Origin: Calothrix sp. PCC 7103
GTDB lineage: Bacteria; Cyanobacteriota; Cyanobacteriia; Cyanobacteriales; Nostocaceae
Length of the DNA: 64,000 bases
NCBI RefSeq assembly: GCF_000331305.1
Contig: NZ_KB217478.1
Location: 2,818,151-2,882,150 of the forward strand
Direction: 5' to 3'
Shown here: piece after piece, positions 28,601-37,456 of the stretch
How the letters are laid out: the number at the start of each line of letters is the position of its first letter
Position numbering within the stretch: the first letter of the stretch is position 1
Program-made: the position numbers and the translations under genes
The notes under the pieces: model-generated
The model's input: the letters and a program-made list of their open reading frames with translations, nothing else
Told to the model about the DNA's origin: nothing
Database searches by the model: none

Positions 28601-30432
28601 AACCAAGGCTCAAAATCAGAACGTAACGTTAGCACAATGTGCAGTTGCTGAGGATATTTGGCCAAAGTTTCCCTCAAACGGGATAAGAACTGTTGTCGCT
28701 CCTTGTGTTCATTTTGCTCCTGCGAATCACTCTGTTCTTCACTCCCGCGCTTGTCCTGACTCATGGTAATGAGTTCTTCAAATTGGTCGATGACGAGCAA
28801 AAGCTTAGTATTCGGATTCTCTTGACTCCATCTTGTCATCGAATTAATAAAGTATTGAGGTTTCTCCTGCTGAAACGCTTGAGTAAGTTTATTGAGAATA
28901 TTGTTAATTTCACTATAAAGGCTAGAGAGTTGTGCTTGCTCTTGGGGCTGGTGACAAAAGTGTTGTAACAGGTTAAAATAGTCTACCACCAATAGTAATT
29001 TAGCTTCACTAGTAGTAGTAGGATTATTCCAACACTCTGCCAGTTTATTTACATCAAAAGCTTCATCGCCTAAGCCTTGTTCTCGAATATCAGATTGAGT
29101 TGGGCTGAGATTGGCAGCTTTTTGCTGTTGTTTGCTTTTGGGATCAAGAATTTCAGCAAATATTTTATCCAAAAAGCTGACTTGCTTCAATTGATCAATT
29201 AGTTTACTGCTGGCAACGGGTAGAAAGGCTCTAGCTAACTCCCTAAAGGGAGATTTGCCGGGGCGCATGGGATCGAGGATGTACCAACGTTGCGCTGGCT
29301 TCTCTTTGTCCTGCTTTTCCCGGAGATAAGGCAGTAGTCCAGCTTGTACCAGACTTGATTTGCCAGAACCCGATGCACCTAAAACAACGGTGAGGGGACG
29401 CTTAGAATTGGCAAGGCGATGCGATAGCGCTTCAACCAGGCTTTTTCTCCCAAAGAAGAAGCGTGAATGCTTTTCTTCAAAAGGTTTGAGTCCGCGATAG
29501 GGATTGTTGTCTTCATTAAGTGGTGGTGCTTGTGTTAAATTATCTCGCTTGAAGCCCGGTCGGGTAAAAATGTATTCGCCCTTATCATACTCTAACCGCA
29601 TAGGATAGATTCCAGGCGTTTGCGTTTCGCCCGATAATTCGTCAACTCGCCTATCTACATAAAGATAAAGTTCGTGGGCAGTAATAACTTGATCTTGAAT
29701 AATATCTGCTTTATTATCTCGTAGTCCTTCAATCAGTGCTAGCGCAAACGGAGAGTGTTTTGTATCTCCCTTTGCACTGCCACGGTTGTCTATGGAAAGA
29801 TCCAGCGCCTGTTGATCGTGAGCAGCAGACGTGATAACTTGCCAAGCTGGATAGCGTATAAAGCGATCGTAGTGTTCCTTGTGAACTGTCTCTAGAACTG
29901 GCATTAACTTTCGACTGCTTGCCCAGCGAAATGTACCTGCAAAGCAACAGTCCAAAATGATCAGCATATGGTGGCACCCAAGCTTACTCAGTGCTTCATG
30001 CAGTTCGTGCATCGACAGGAAAGACTTGGGATTCTCCTGTTTAGCCGTCTGAGGAACCAGATAGCCTGCGGGGCCATCCTTATTGTTGCGAGGAATGCCA
30101 TGACCTGCAAAGTAAAAGAGCAAACGGTCTGCCGAAGTTGGTTTCAGTTGATTCGGCAGAGTTTCAGTGAGTAATATCCGAAGTTCTTCGAGTGTGGCTG
30201 GACGATACGGCTGGTTTAGCGCTTTCAGCGTTGCTTCATCATTCTTAGGAGAAAACAAACGGACAATGTGTTCGTCTTTGTAACCATATTCATCTCGCAG
30301 TAGGTTCGCAATGGCATTTGCGTCGCTGACAGCTGTTTGCAAGTCATGAATTCCTCTGCTGTCATAGCGATCAATGCCAATAACAACTGCTAGATTGCGC
30401 TCAAAGTTGGTTCTTTTGTTATCCCATGTCAT
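25666..30432 (-). CDS. Caspase-nSTAND ATPase-WD40 repeat protein
   Basis: 1588 residues from ATG 30432, chosen because AAGGAG lies seven bases upstream; the frame also extends eight codons further. The caspase domain has FYFAGHG (His about 111) and LDCCFAG (Cys about 163). A novel-STAND ATPase follows: NPYRGLKPFEEKHSRFFFGR, Walker A GASGSGKSS (352-360) and Walker B LLLVIDQFEEL. Helical winged-helix segments and at least seven WD40 repeats (FSPDG...LW units) fill the C-terminal 600 residues. This is the STAND logic: the repeats sense, the ATPase oligomerises and the caspase is the effector. Likely role is programmed cell death or anti-phage defence (inference). Confidence 0.93.
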   Translation of the reverse strand: MTWDNKRTNFERNLAVVIGIDRYDSRGIHDLQTAVSDANAIANLLRDEYGYKDEHIVRLFSPKNDEATLKALNQPYRPATLEELRILLTETLPNQLKPTSADRLLFYFAGHGIPRNNKDGPAGYLVPQTAKQENPKSFLSMHELHEALSKLGCHHMLIILDCCFAGTFRWASSRKLMPVLETVHKEHYDRFIRYPAWQVITSAAHDQQALDLSIDNRGSAKGDTKHSPFALALIEGLRDNKADIIQDQVITAHELYLYVDRRVDELSGETQTPGIYPMRLEYDKGEYIFTRPGFKRDNLTQAPPLNEDNNPYRGLKPFEEKHSRFFFGRKSLVEALSHRLANSKRPLTVVLGASGSGKSSLVQAGLLPYLREKQDKEKPAQRWYILDPMRPGKSPFRELARAFLPVASSKLIDQLKQVSFLDKIFAEILDPKSKQQQKAANLSPTQSDIREQGLGDEAFDVNKLAECWNNPTTTSEAKLLLVVDYFNLLQHFCHQPQEQAQLSSLYSEINNILNKLTQAFQQEKPQYFINSMTRWSQENPNTKLLLVIDQFEELITMSQDKRGSEEQSDSQEQNEHKERQQFLSRLRETLAKYPQQLHIVLTLRSDFEPWFLNSTLKAYWKIARFPVRAMNSNELREAIEGPALKQALYFEPPELVGKLIDEVGQMPGGLALLSFTLSELYIKLHERWTKDNATDRALRIEDYKELGGVAGALTRRANQEYDNLVKKFGEASGKAYQATMRRVMLRMVAIEGGGVARRRVQTSELEYSEPEENKRVEYVIEQLVNVRLLVKGHEDKVQYVEPAHDLLIQGWGLLQEWIKVEQENLGLQNRLAAPTLDWKDAKDSAKDPDQFLWKQDPRIELLETIAKSENNWLNKLELAFVKACVQYRERDASKTLEQQIKSNTETSQKFFNGNDRLDAIVNMIKTGKLLQKGTKIAEHEHLKFLIIFNQLLSECGEINSIDVGDKVNNFSWNQNAQVIATISGYNDKICFWDWQGNLINYEQNQEESYDLAFSPDGEILVTSGNDGLIKFYRKEPNGWYAFHTTQGDTNKHNGKVHCIKFSPDGTFLVSVGFDRNIIFWERRGQYLTTIAHEHNVDAVAFSPKDQRIAFVSRHRQTNKKTIVIKEYHVPDSQVSQVESSNDIKISDFDEFDAYHEGVITDIDFSPDGTTLVSVGKDGKLRIWPMDKSGNSREIGQEEDGSISAVAFSPDGKILASSHTNGIINIWDALTKNIYGDVPHLYKLVGHKGNINRISFTFNGSQLLSSSDDRTVKFWSLKDRFEGYTTTDVQKVSFSEDNQIFTTVDTDGKLLFWRSTGELLHIPIDNEIDITSELCDVQFSSDKDVVVAVARNEEIEVKLYSRNGTMQSSFIVKHEQVINSLSFSLKNDIFITTSDDNTISLWQLNRDRNTFNVELRTTLAGQFGNITAITFSDDGKFLASGSEDGTVKLWHLEDSQSIFSLPVDGGAVYNDLIEHLKYELTPPHGKIYALRFFHEDKIIAAINQLGDIMLWSIDEKTPQRIKALEKLALYQYVEAAAFSSNGHQIAMVTRKNDSFYSERRIQTYNLNLDKLIETAGSRIQNYIQYKGIN

Positions 30433-30466
30433 TTCATATCTCCTTATTTTCAGCAAGCTCTACTTC

Positions 30467-30485
30467 ATATATATATATATATATA
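30467..30485. repeat. (AT)n microsatellite upstream of the caspase-WD40 gene
   Basis: A run of 19 alternating A/T bases lies 35 bases upstream of the start codon, within the probable promoter or 5' leader. Its length could vary by slippage and alter expression. Confidence 0.8.
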
Positions 30486-30713
30486 GGTGAAATTAGAATT
30501 GACTTATGCAACTGTTTTGTGGCTTGACTTGTTTCTTCATTCAAAAGCGTTTGATATGACATTTACCTATAATCAACTATCAAGTTCAATGCGATACCAT
30601 GATACTTGTTCGCGAAAGTTCTCGAATCAATCGCGGTTTTGTCCGTAACCTCTGCCATCATCTTCAGTTATAGGTTGTAGTAAACACATTGAATTATATT
30701 GTCGTTCTTAAAT

Positions 30714-31721
30714 TTATTCTGACTCATCAAGTTCTACTTTAGCCGTATCGCCTTCGACTAAAATGCTCTCATCTTCAGAAATAAATTGTGTAGGAGCTAA
30801 AAGCTTTTCTATTTGGCTAAGAGCTTTTACCAATTGTTTAAGTTCCTGGGGTTGACCCCAAATATTACTATCTTTAAGAGTTTTGCTTATTTGACTGAAT
30901 CTATTGCATACTTCTTTCTTTTTGAGTAAGGGTTTTTCTTTGTTTTTTGAAGCGCACGAGAGAGCATTGTCTACTAACTCCTTAATTTTTGACAGTGAAA
31001 GCTTATCGTTAATTGCTTGTTTTAATACTTCAGATCGTTTTAAATCATCCTTAATTTTAGATATTGCTAGAGCCTTCGTGTACTCTAAATTTCCCTTCGA
31101 TAGGACTTCTTTGATATCATCCTTAAGCTTCAGTACGGGAAGTCGATTTGATACAAATGACTGCCAGGTTATTTTTCCTAGTTTAGAGAATAGTTCCTGT
31201 ATGCTTATACTTTCTTCTCCCCCCATAACGTTATGGGGAACTTTACCTTTCTCTTCGTCCATCATTCGGTAAAGAATAGAGATTACTTCTTCTATGCCAG
31301 AATCTAACTCTATAGCAAGCAGTTCCAATATGGCAATAGTTTCTTCATAAATGTTAAGGTCTTCTCTCTGGAGGTTTTCAAGCAAGCGAATACGGCTTGC
31401 TAACGTATCATCGCATTCGATGATATTAACTGCTATATTTTTAATACCCTCAATTTCACAAGCTTTCAGGCGCCTTTCACCTGCGATTAGTTGGTAGGTA
31501 CTATTTCCAACAGGTCTAACAACTATCGGTTCTAGTAGTCCTACTTCTTTAATGCTCGAAGCTAGAGATTCAAGTTTTTCTTGATCAAAGTAACGTCGAG
31601 GTTGCGATGGCGGAAGAACAATTTGTTCGATTGCTAAGATAGAGGTAGGCGTAAGGATATCTTCGTTTTTTCCAAATAAATTATCCAAGCTAGACACTCT
31701 TTGTATTGTAGGCTTACCCAT
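30714..31721 (-). CDS. Orphan ParB/RepB-type partition protein
   Basis: 335 residues. The ParB N-terminal domain is clear: QIVLPPSQPRRYFDQEKLES, LLEPIVVRP, YQLIAGERRLKACE and LLENLQREDLN. A central helix-turn-helix region and a lysine-rich linker follow, then an acidic C-terminus. No ParA gene adjoins it, and I see no canonical parS in the 1.1 kb upstream. It may be a plasmid relic or a regulator that uses the CTP-switch ParB fold. Confidence 0.9.
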   Translation of the reverse strand: MGKPTIQRVSSLDNLFGKNEDILTPTSILAIEQIVLPPSQPRRYFDQEKLESLASSIKEVGLLEPIVVRPVGNSTYQLIAGERRLKACEIEGIKNIAVNIIECDDTLASRIRLLENLQREDLNIYEETIAILELLAIELDSGIEEVISILYRMMDEEKGKVPHNVMGGEESISIQELFSKLGKITWQSFVSNRLPVLKLKDDIKEVLSKGNLEYTKALAISKIKDDLKRSEVLKQAINDKLSLSKIKELVDNALSCASKNKEKPLLKKKEVCNRFSQISKTLKDSNIWGQPQELKQLVKALSQIEKLLAPTQFISEDESILVEGDTAKVELDESE

Positions 31722-31808
31722 AGTTTAGTAATAAATGTTGCTATTTATTGAAGTATTTTTACCAATAATTGTATTTCAGTTTGCACAATTTTTTCTACTT
31801 ACACCAGG

Positions 31809-31839
31809 CAACTTAAGCAAGTTATTTTCAACTTAAGCA
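31809..31839. repeat. Two direct CAACTTAAGCA boxes upstream of parB-like gene
   Basis: CAACTTAAGCA occurs at 31809-31819 and 31829-31839, with start points 20 bases apart, so on the same helix face. Each box contains the palindrome CTTAAG. They lie 88-118 bases upstream of the ParB start and could be an operator. Confidence 0.45.
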
Positions 31840-32131
31840 TGGTTTACGTCACTGGCAGAACGTACTGGTGGAGGCAAAGTTCCCCGCTACAGGATAATTT
31901 AAACTGTATTTTATCAGCAAATATACTTAGATATTGATACTCATCTAAGGTATATATTGCTTTTACAGCTTATTCTGCCAGTAGATGCTGTAACTATCAA
32001 TAAAATAGCTTGTTGACACTATGAAAGAATCAGTGTTTGAGTCAGTATTCAACTAGATAGCTTACGTAATCACGATGTTTCTAACCACGTTAGTTATCGT
32101 TTTGATGATGGTTAGGTGCCCATACTTGTTT

Positions 32132-32527
32132 CCCACATTCCGCACTTCAACTTGAAATACAAAGAGATTACGGGCAAAAGAAAAGCAAGAAAATTAGGAT
32201 GATTAAGAAATAAAGTATTGAACCAATATATTTTTAAAAATAGATAATCAAATATAAAACTTTTGACTTATAAAATAGGTTACGTAAGCACTAAAAATTT
32301 AAGGAGCAATTACTGTTACTTCAGATATTGGTAAATTATTATTTACTTTTAAAACTTTGTTTATATTAAGAAATGTTATATTTTTGCGTTTTTTATTTTA
32401 TTTTTACGAGTTTTCCCGCTAAATGCAGAATCTAAGCTTACTTAAAACATATTAGTATTTTTATTTACTCATGTCAGCCAGTGATTGTGTAATATTTTAT
32501 GCGACATTCTGAAGTGCGGAATATGGG
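32132..32527. mobile_element. MITE-like element with 18-bp terminal inverted repeats
   Basis: CCCACATTCCGCACTTCA at 32132-32149 is mirrored by TGAAGTGCGGAATATGGG at 32510-32527, 17 of 18 matching. The 360 bases inside are AT-rich and have no open frame. No clear target duplication is visible. It could be a non-autonomous transposon or the residue of an IS. The rest of the 1.08 kb between parB and the next gene (31722-32798) holds no gene that I can see. Confidence 0.55.
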
Positions 32528-32798
32528 TTATAGGTAGAGGCTGCTCCTAAATTCTTCGCGTTCTTATAGCAAAAGCTTCATAATAAATAGAGGAAGTAAA
32601 TAAATTATTAACTGCTGATGGGAAAATCCTTGATTATCCAGGTGTAGAAACACTGTCGTAGTGTCAGCAATTTTGGCTCTGCACTATTTATGGTTTGCAA
32701 ATCAACAATATCAAATAGCCACATAGACTTTAAGCAAAATAAAACTTTACATTGCGTCTCTGGACAGCACTTAGAAAGGTGCCTACCCGTATACGTTG

Positions 32799-33260
32799 TT
32801 ATCGAACTTGCTCAAATAGATGAAATTCGATTAATGAGGGTGAGACCCTGAATGCTGTCTCTATGTTTTCTTGTACTCCTAACCATTCATAGGAACATGT
32901 AATCACTAACAGCTTATGATTATTTCGTACTTGTACAATTTGAAGTGGTGTAATTGAGTACAAGGGTTCATCTGAAGCTTCTGCGCTATTAAAAACAAAA
33001 TCTTGAAGTGTAATGTGAATTTCAAGAGAAGATTGTAGCACTTCACATAGCTCTCGATGCTTATTCAAGGCTCGTTCATGGTATGGAGCAAGCAAATCAT
33101 CATTGCTGACACAAAGAAGTTGTTTTTGTTGCTGCGCTTCGGAAATTAAGGTGCGTGCCTCTTCTAAATGTAGGAGACGATGGCAAAACTCTCCTACTGG
33201 CAAGTTACTGAGACAGACGTGCCAGAAAGAAACAAAGAGATGGCTTGCTTCAGATGTCAT
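32799..33260 (-). CDS. Hypothetical protein
   Basis: 153 residues, no recognised domain. Segments EARTLISEAQQQKQLLCVSN, DDLLAPYHERALNKHRELCE and the mixed beta C-terminus suggest an alpha/beta globular protein of the cytoplasm. Its start overlaps the end of the 39-codon gene upstream by 11 bases, so the two are probably co-translated. Confidence 0.6.
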   Translation of the reverse strand: MTSEASHLFVSFWHVCLSNLPVGEFCHRLLHLEEARTLISEAQQQKQLLCVSNDDLLAPYHERALNKHRELCEVLQSSLEIHITLQDFVFNSAEASDEPLYSITPLQIVQVRNNHKLLVITCSYEWLGVQENIETAFRVSPSLIEFHLFEQVR

Positions 33261-33369
33261 AATTTTTCATTTCTTGAAGAGCGAATTCGACATTCTCATA
33301 GAGATAATTTTCCAGTTCCTCAATTGAAACCTCAATGAGTTTTACAATTTTGAGGTAAACGGTGGGCAT
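33250..33369 (-). CDS. Small 39-residue protein, coupled to the downstream gene
   Basis: ATG 33369 opens a frame (MPTVYLKIVKLIEVSIEELE, then a helical tail NYLYENVEFALQEM and KNYDI) ending at 33250-33252, inside the next gene's start. An in-frame ATG at 33381 is also possible. GGGAAAAATC precedes ATG 33369. The size, helix content and 11-base overlap are those of an antitoxin or small regulator, but I do not recognise it. Confidence 0.5.
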   Translation of the reverse strand: MPTVYLKIVKLIEVSIEELENYLYENVEFALQEMKNYDI

Positions 33370-33529
33370 GATTTTTCCCATTATGACGTGTTATATATAT
33401 TGTAATAGTCAATTTACTAGTATTCCAATCCTTGATTGCTTTTATTTCTGCTTCAAGGTGCCGCTCTGAGGTACAATAAATAGTCAATATGCACTATATA
33501 ATACAAAATGGTACTCGTGGAGGTAGTGG

Positions 33530-34045
33530 TTGAAATTCTTAGAAACCTCTCGTCTCATAGTTCGCCACTTTGTGCCAGAAGATGCCGAAGCATTATTCAA
33601 GATACATAGTAATCCTCTGGTGGCGCAGCATATGGGGGATGGTAAACCATTAACGTATGAGCGTACTCGTAAATGGATTGAGACTTCGATGCGAAACTAT
33701 CAAACTAAAGGCTTCGGCGCCTCGGCAGTGATAGATAAAAGTACATGTGAATTGATAGGGTGTTGTGGAATTATCTACGACCCAGAACGGAGCGAACCAG
33801 AAATCATTTACAGTTTTGACCCTTGTAGGTGGGGACAGGGTTTTGCAAGTGAAATTGTTCCTGCAATGCTTGAATATGGGCTACAACAATGTGAAGTTTC
33901 TCGTATTCTTGCGACTATTGCACCAGAAAACTTGGCTTCGCAACGTGTTGTTGAAAAAGCTGGGATGGTGTTTTTGAGAGAAGAAATCGAATCGGATGGG
34001 TTGCCCTCATTTGTATATTTCATTGAGGTAGCTAGTATTGGTTAA
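33530..34045 (+). CDS. GNAT family N-acetyltransferase (RimJ/RimL-like)
   Basis: 171 residues. The start is a TTG at 33530, supported by GGAGGT five bases upstream. Family marks are TSRLIVRHFVPEDAEALFKI, acetyl-CoA loop segment GWGQGFA-type CRWGQGFASEIVPAMLEYG, and PENLASQRVVEKAGM. The acceptor may be a protein N-terminus or a small molecule. Confidence 0.92.
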   Translation: MKFLETSRLIVRHFVPEDAEALFKIHSNPLVAQHMGDGKPLTYERTRKWIETSMRNYQTKGFGASAVIDKSTCELIGCCGIIYDPERSEPEIIYSFDPCRWGQGFASEIVPAMLEYGLQQCEVSRILATIAPENLASQRVVEKAGMVFLREEIESDGLPSFVYFIEVASIG

Positions 34046-34207
34046 ATACTCCTCTTGCTAAAGCTTATACTTATGAAATAAGAAGGAATTATTAATAAAT
34101 GTATCGTTATTTACATACGTATATGTACGGCACCGTCTACGGAAAAATATAACTACAAAATTTGAAGATTGCACGTTCAATCGTATCCAGCGTTACGGAA
34201 GGATTGT

Positions 34208-34246
34208 CTTAATATATTATAGGACGCAAGGGGCTTGTGTTCCGCA
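34208..34246 (+). repeat. Short hairpin element ATTATAGGAC...TGTTCCGCAA, copy 2
   Basis: TATTATAGGACGCAAG, loop GGGC, then TTGTGTTCCGCAA. The ends equal those at 18709-18745 while the stem differs with partial compensation. It lies directly before the ribosome site of the DUF433 gene. Confidence 0.5.
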
Positions 34247-34264
34247 AGCAAGGAGAGCGAAATT

Positions 34265-34507
34265 ATGCTAGTAGGCTTTGACCGCATTACATTTGACCCA
34301 CGCATTATGGCTGGACAAGCTTGTATTCGCGGAATGCGAGTTCCAGTTTCATTGATTTTAAATTTGGTCGCAAATCGTAAAACTGTGGCTGAAATTATAG
34401 AAGATTATCCGTATTTGGAACCAGAAGATGTTCAACAATCTTTAATGTATGCTGCATGGTTAGCGCGCGAACAGGTTTTCCCAGTAGTTGGTAAGAAGGC
34501 AGGATGA
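34265..34507 (+). CDS. DUF433 antitoxin
   Basis: 80 residues from ATG 34265, which has AAGGAG ten bases upstream; an earlier in-frame ATG (34235) lacks one. The family pattern is RITFDPRIMAGQACIRGMRV, PVSLILNLVA and IIEDYPYLEPEDVQQSL. DUF433 proteins are the DNA-binding antitoxins of type II systems. The stop overlaps the toxin start by four bases. Confidence 0.9.
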   Translation: MLVGFDRITFDPRIMAGQACIRGMRVPVSLILNLVANRKTVAEIIEDYPYLEPEDVQQSLMYAAWLAREQVFPVVGKKAG

Positions 34508-34866
34508 AGTTTTTGGCAGATATGGGTATTTCCCCACGTACTGTAAATTGGCTCAGAGCTATGGGTTATGATGCAGTACATTTAGTCGATGAAGGTTTGG
34601 AAAGACTCCCTGATGATGAAATTTTGGTAAAAGCTTGTGCAGAAGAGCGAATTCTGTTAACAGTAGATTTGGATTTTGGTTACTTGTTAGCTGTAAGTAA
34701 AGCTACATTGCCAAGCGTTATTCTATTTCGATTAGGAAACGAAAGTTACCAAATAATCAATGAGCGTTTGGTAGAAGTATTAGCTAGGTTTGAGTCAGAT
34801 TTAGCAACAGGGGCAATTATTTCTGTGAGTGACCGAGATTTCCGAGTGAGGCAATTACCGATATAA
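34504..34866 (+). CDS. DUF5615 PIN-like toxin
   Basis: 120 residues with the Mut7-C/PIN-like pattern: MKFLADMGISPRTVNWLRAM, GYDAVHLVDEGLE, DDEILVKACAEERILLTVDL-DFG. The acidic residues at about positions 6, 40 and 58-60 are those expected of a PIN ribonuclease. It is the predicted toxin paired with the upstream DUF433 protein. A diverged second pair lies at 39361-39975. Confidence 0.9.
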   Translation: MKFLADMGISPRTVNWLRAMGYDAVHLVDEGLERLPDDEILVKACAEERILLTVDLDFGYLLAVSKATLPSVILFRLGNESYQIINERLVEVLARFESDLATGAIISVSDRDFRVRQLPI

Positions 34867-34875
34867 AAAAGGTGG

Positions 34876-35079
34876 GGCAACGGATACAACGGATGTAACG
34901 GATGAGCCATTGGTGACAAACAAGGTCTAATTATACTATAAACGGATTAAAACTATACTTTTCAAGCAAACGAAAATCTCTAAGATGCTTCGTTCGCGAC
35001 TCATGACAAAAGTCTAGATTTTGCCCGTTCACAGCATATTTAAAATCAACTATCCGTTACATCCGTTGTATCCGTTGCC
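34876..35079. mobile_element. 204-bp element with perfect 28-bp inverted repeats
   Basis: The 28 bases at 34876-34903 (three CGGAT units nine to ten bases apart, starting GGCAACGGATAC) return exactly inverted at 35052-35079. Between them is a copy of the AAATCTCTAAGATGCTTCGTTC repeat also seen near 8045. It resembles a small nested repeat or MITE. The remaining 35080-35227 holds GCGTCTTTGTGGT and GATGCCTGTTCCACAAG repeats and the glyS promoter. Confidence 0.65.
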
Positions 35080-35227
35080 AGATTGCCTCTGTGCCCTCTG
35101 CGTCTTTGTGGTAAATAAAAATACATTAATTCACAGCATGGGATGCCTGTTCCACAAGCTTAGATTTTTCATACTTTTCACAGGCAAGGTAAACTTATGA
35201 AATTGAATAAACGCTAAACATAAACCT

Positions 35228-37375
35228 ATGCCTAGTTTATTATTAGAAGTTGGTACTGAAGAACTACCAGCAAGTTTTGTAAGCAGTGCGATAAAGCAGT
35301 GGGAACAGCGTATCCCAAAGTCTCTTGATGAAAATAGTTTAGCTTGCGAGACAGTAAAGATATATGGAACTCCGCGACGGTTAGCGGTGTTGATAACGGG
35401 TTTACCTGCACAGCAACCTGATAGGGAAGAGGAAATAAAGGGTCCACCTGCAAAAAGTGCTTTTAACGCAGATGGGGCGCCTACACCTGCTGCGGTAGGG
35501 TTTGCAAAAAAACAAGGGGTGGAAATATCTGCTTTTGAGGTGCGTCCAACTGATAAGGGTGATTTTATTTTTGTTAAAAAAAGTATTCCTGGTCGTCCGG
35601 TTGCAGAAATATTTACCGAACTTGTTCCGCAATGGATTTTTAGTTTGGAAGGTAAGCGGTTGATGCGCTGGGGTGATGGAGACGCGCGTTTTTCTCGACC
35701 CATTCGTTGGTTGGTAACATTGTTAGATGATGCGGTGTTGCCGATGGAGTTAGATAATGGCTCTGAGAAAGTTATCAGTAACCGTACTTCGCGTGGTCAT
35801 CGGGTATTGCATCCGGAAGAGGTGAGTATTGCCAGTGCGAATGATTATCTGGAAACTTTGCGGTCGGCGTATGTTGTTGTTGATGCAGCTGAACGTGGTA
35901 ATACAATTAAGGAGCAGGTGTATGCTGCTGCTGGTAGTAAAAACGGCGCCACTGAAATATATCCTGATTTGTTAGAGGAAGTAATTAATTTAGTTGAGTA
36001 TCCTTCAGCAGTAGTTGGTAATTTTGAATCAGAATTTTTGGAGTTACCGACCGAAGTTATTACAACGGTAATGGTGACACACCAGCGTTATTTCCCTGTC
36101 TTTAAAGACGAAGATAAAAAGGAGCTTCTGTCTAACTTTATTACTGTATCGAATGGCGACCCTAAAAAGTCAGATGTAATTGCTGTAGGTAATGCACGAG
36201 TAATTCGCGCGCGTCTTGCCGATGGTCGCTACTTCTACGATAAAGACGTTGAGAAAAAGTTAGAAAGCTTTTTGCCGAACTTAGAAACTGTAACTTTCCA
36301 AGAAGACTTGGGGTCAGTACGACGTAAGGTAGATAGAATTTGCCAAGTTGCTAAGTATATTTCAACACAGTTAAATTTATCTGAGAAAGATAGCCAAGAT
36401 ATTCAAAGGGCTGCATTACTTTGCAAAGCTGATTTGGTTAGCCAGATGGTCTACGAGTTTCCCGAATTGCAAGGTGTAATGGGAGAAAAATATGCTGCCG
36501 TATCTGGAGAAAACGAAGCGGTATCAAAAGCAATTTTTGAACATTATTTACCACGTAATGCTGATGATAGCTTGCCGCAAACCTTAACGGGACAAGTTGT
36601 TGGTTTAGCTGACCGTCTCGATACTTTGGTTAGTATATTTGGTTTGGGCATGATTCCCACAGGTTCATCTGACCCGTTTGCACTGCGACGTGCGGCAAAT
36701 GCGATAGTTAATATAACTTGGGCAGGAGATTTAACTATAAATCTAATTGAGCTACTTGAACAGGTAGTTAATGATTTTGCAACTGCATACAATAAAGATG
36801 CGGCGAAATTGATTCCCATTTTAAAAGATTTCTTCTTGCAACGAGTAAAGACGTTACTGCAAGAGGAAAAACAAATCGACTACGATTTGGTAAACGCTGT
36901 GTTAGGGGAAGACCCAGAGTATACAGAAAGAGCATTACAAGATTTACTCGATGTAAGGAACCGCGCGACATTCTTGCAACAAATTCGTAATAACGGTCGG
37001 TTAAGCGAGATTTACGAAACTGTTAACCGTTCTACAAGGTTAGCAGGACAAGGTGACTTGGACTTCCAGCAGTTAGACCCAACGCAGCTTGTGAGTAAAG
37101 AATTATTTCAGAAACCATCCGAAGAAGCATTTTATAACGCACTAGTAAATTTACTGCCGCAAACTCAAGCAGCACAAAAATCACGCGACTATGAGAAGCT
37201 TGTAGCAGCGTTACAGCAAATTGCCCCGACAGTAAGTACTTTTTTTGACGGTGCCGAAAGTGTTTTAGTAATGGATCCAAATCCAGATATTAAGCGCAAC
37301 AGGCTAAATACGCTGGGTTTGCTGCGAAATCATGCCCGTGTTTTAGCTGACTTTGGATGTATCGTAAAAAGTTAG
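35228..37375 (+). CDS. glyS: Glycyl-tRNA synthetase beta subunit
   Basis: 715 residues, full length for bacterial GlyS. The N-terminus [15 protein letters not shown], the GPPAKSAF and [11 protein letters not shown] segments, and the C-terminal HD-like and anticodon-binding part are all present. It works with the GlyQ alpha subunit, not in this window, to charge tRNA-Gly. Starts at ATG 35228. Confidence 0.98.
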   Translation: MPSLLLEVGTEELPASFVSSAIKQWEQRIPKSLDENSLACETVKIYGTPRRLAVLITGLPAQQPDREEEIKGPPAKSAFNADGAPTPAAVGFAKKQGVEISAFEVRPTDKGDFIFVKKSIPGRPVAEIFTELVPQWIFSLEGKRLMRWGDGDARFSRPIRWLVTLLDDAVLPMELDNGSEKVISNRTSRGHRVLHPEEVSIASANDYLETLRSAYVVVDAAERGNTIKEQVYAAAGSKNGATEIYPDLLEEVINLVEYPSAVVGNFESEFLELPTEVITTVMVTHQRYFPVFKDEDKKELLSNFITVSNGDPKKSDVIAVGNARVIRARLADGRYFYDKDVEKKLESFLPNLETVTFQEDLGSVRRKVDRICQVAKYISTQLNLSEKDSQDIQRAALLCKADLVSQMVYEFPELQGVMGEKYAAVSGENEAVSKAIFEHYLPRNADDSLPQTLTGQVVGLADRLDTLVSIFGLGMIPTGSSDPFALRRAANAIVNITWAGDLTINLIELLEQVVNDFATAYNKDAAKLIPILKDFFLQRVKTLLQEEKQIDYDLVNAVLGEDPEYTERALQDLLDVRNRATFLQQIRNNGRLSEIYETVNRSTRLAGQGDLDFQQLDPTQLVSKELFQKPSEEAFYNALVNLLPQTQAAQKSRDYEKLVAALQQIAPTVSTFFDGAESVLVMDPNPDIKRNRLNTLGLLRNHARVLADFGCIVKS

Positions 37376-37456
37376 TTACAATGTAAAAAAAAGCTTTGCG
37401 GATGTAACAATTTAACGCTAATATAAAAAGGCTTAACCAGGGAAATAATACAGTCT

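Noticed and set aside
31722-32798. Replication origin beside parB
   Set aside because: No DnaA-box cluster, iteron array or rep gene was seen, only two CAACTTAAGCA boxes and a MITE-like element.
34876-35079. CRISPR array
   Set aside because: Units are 9-10 bases with no spacers, and the arms are inverted. No cas gene is present in the window.
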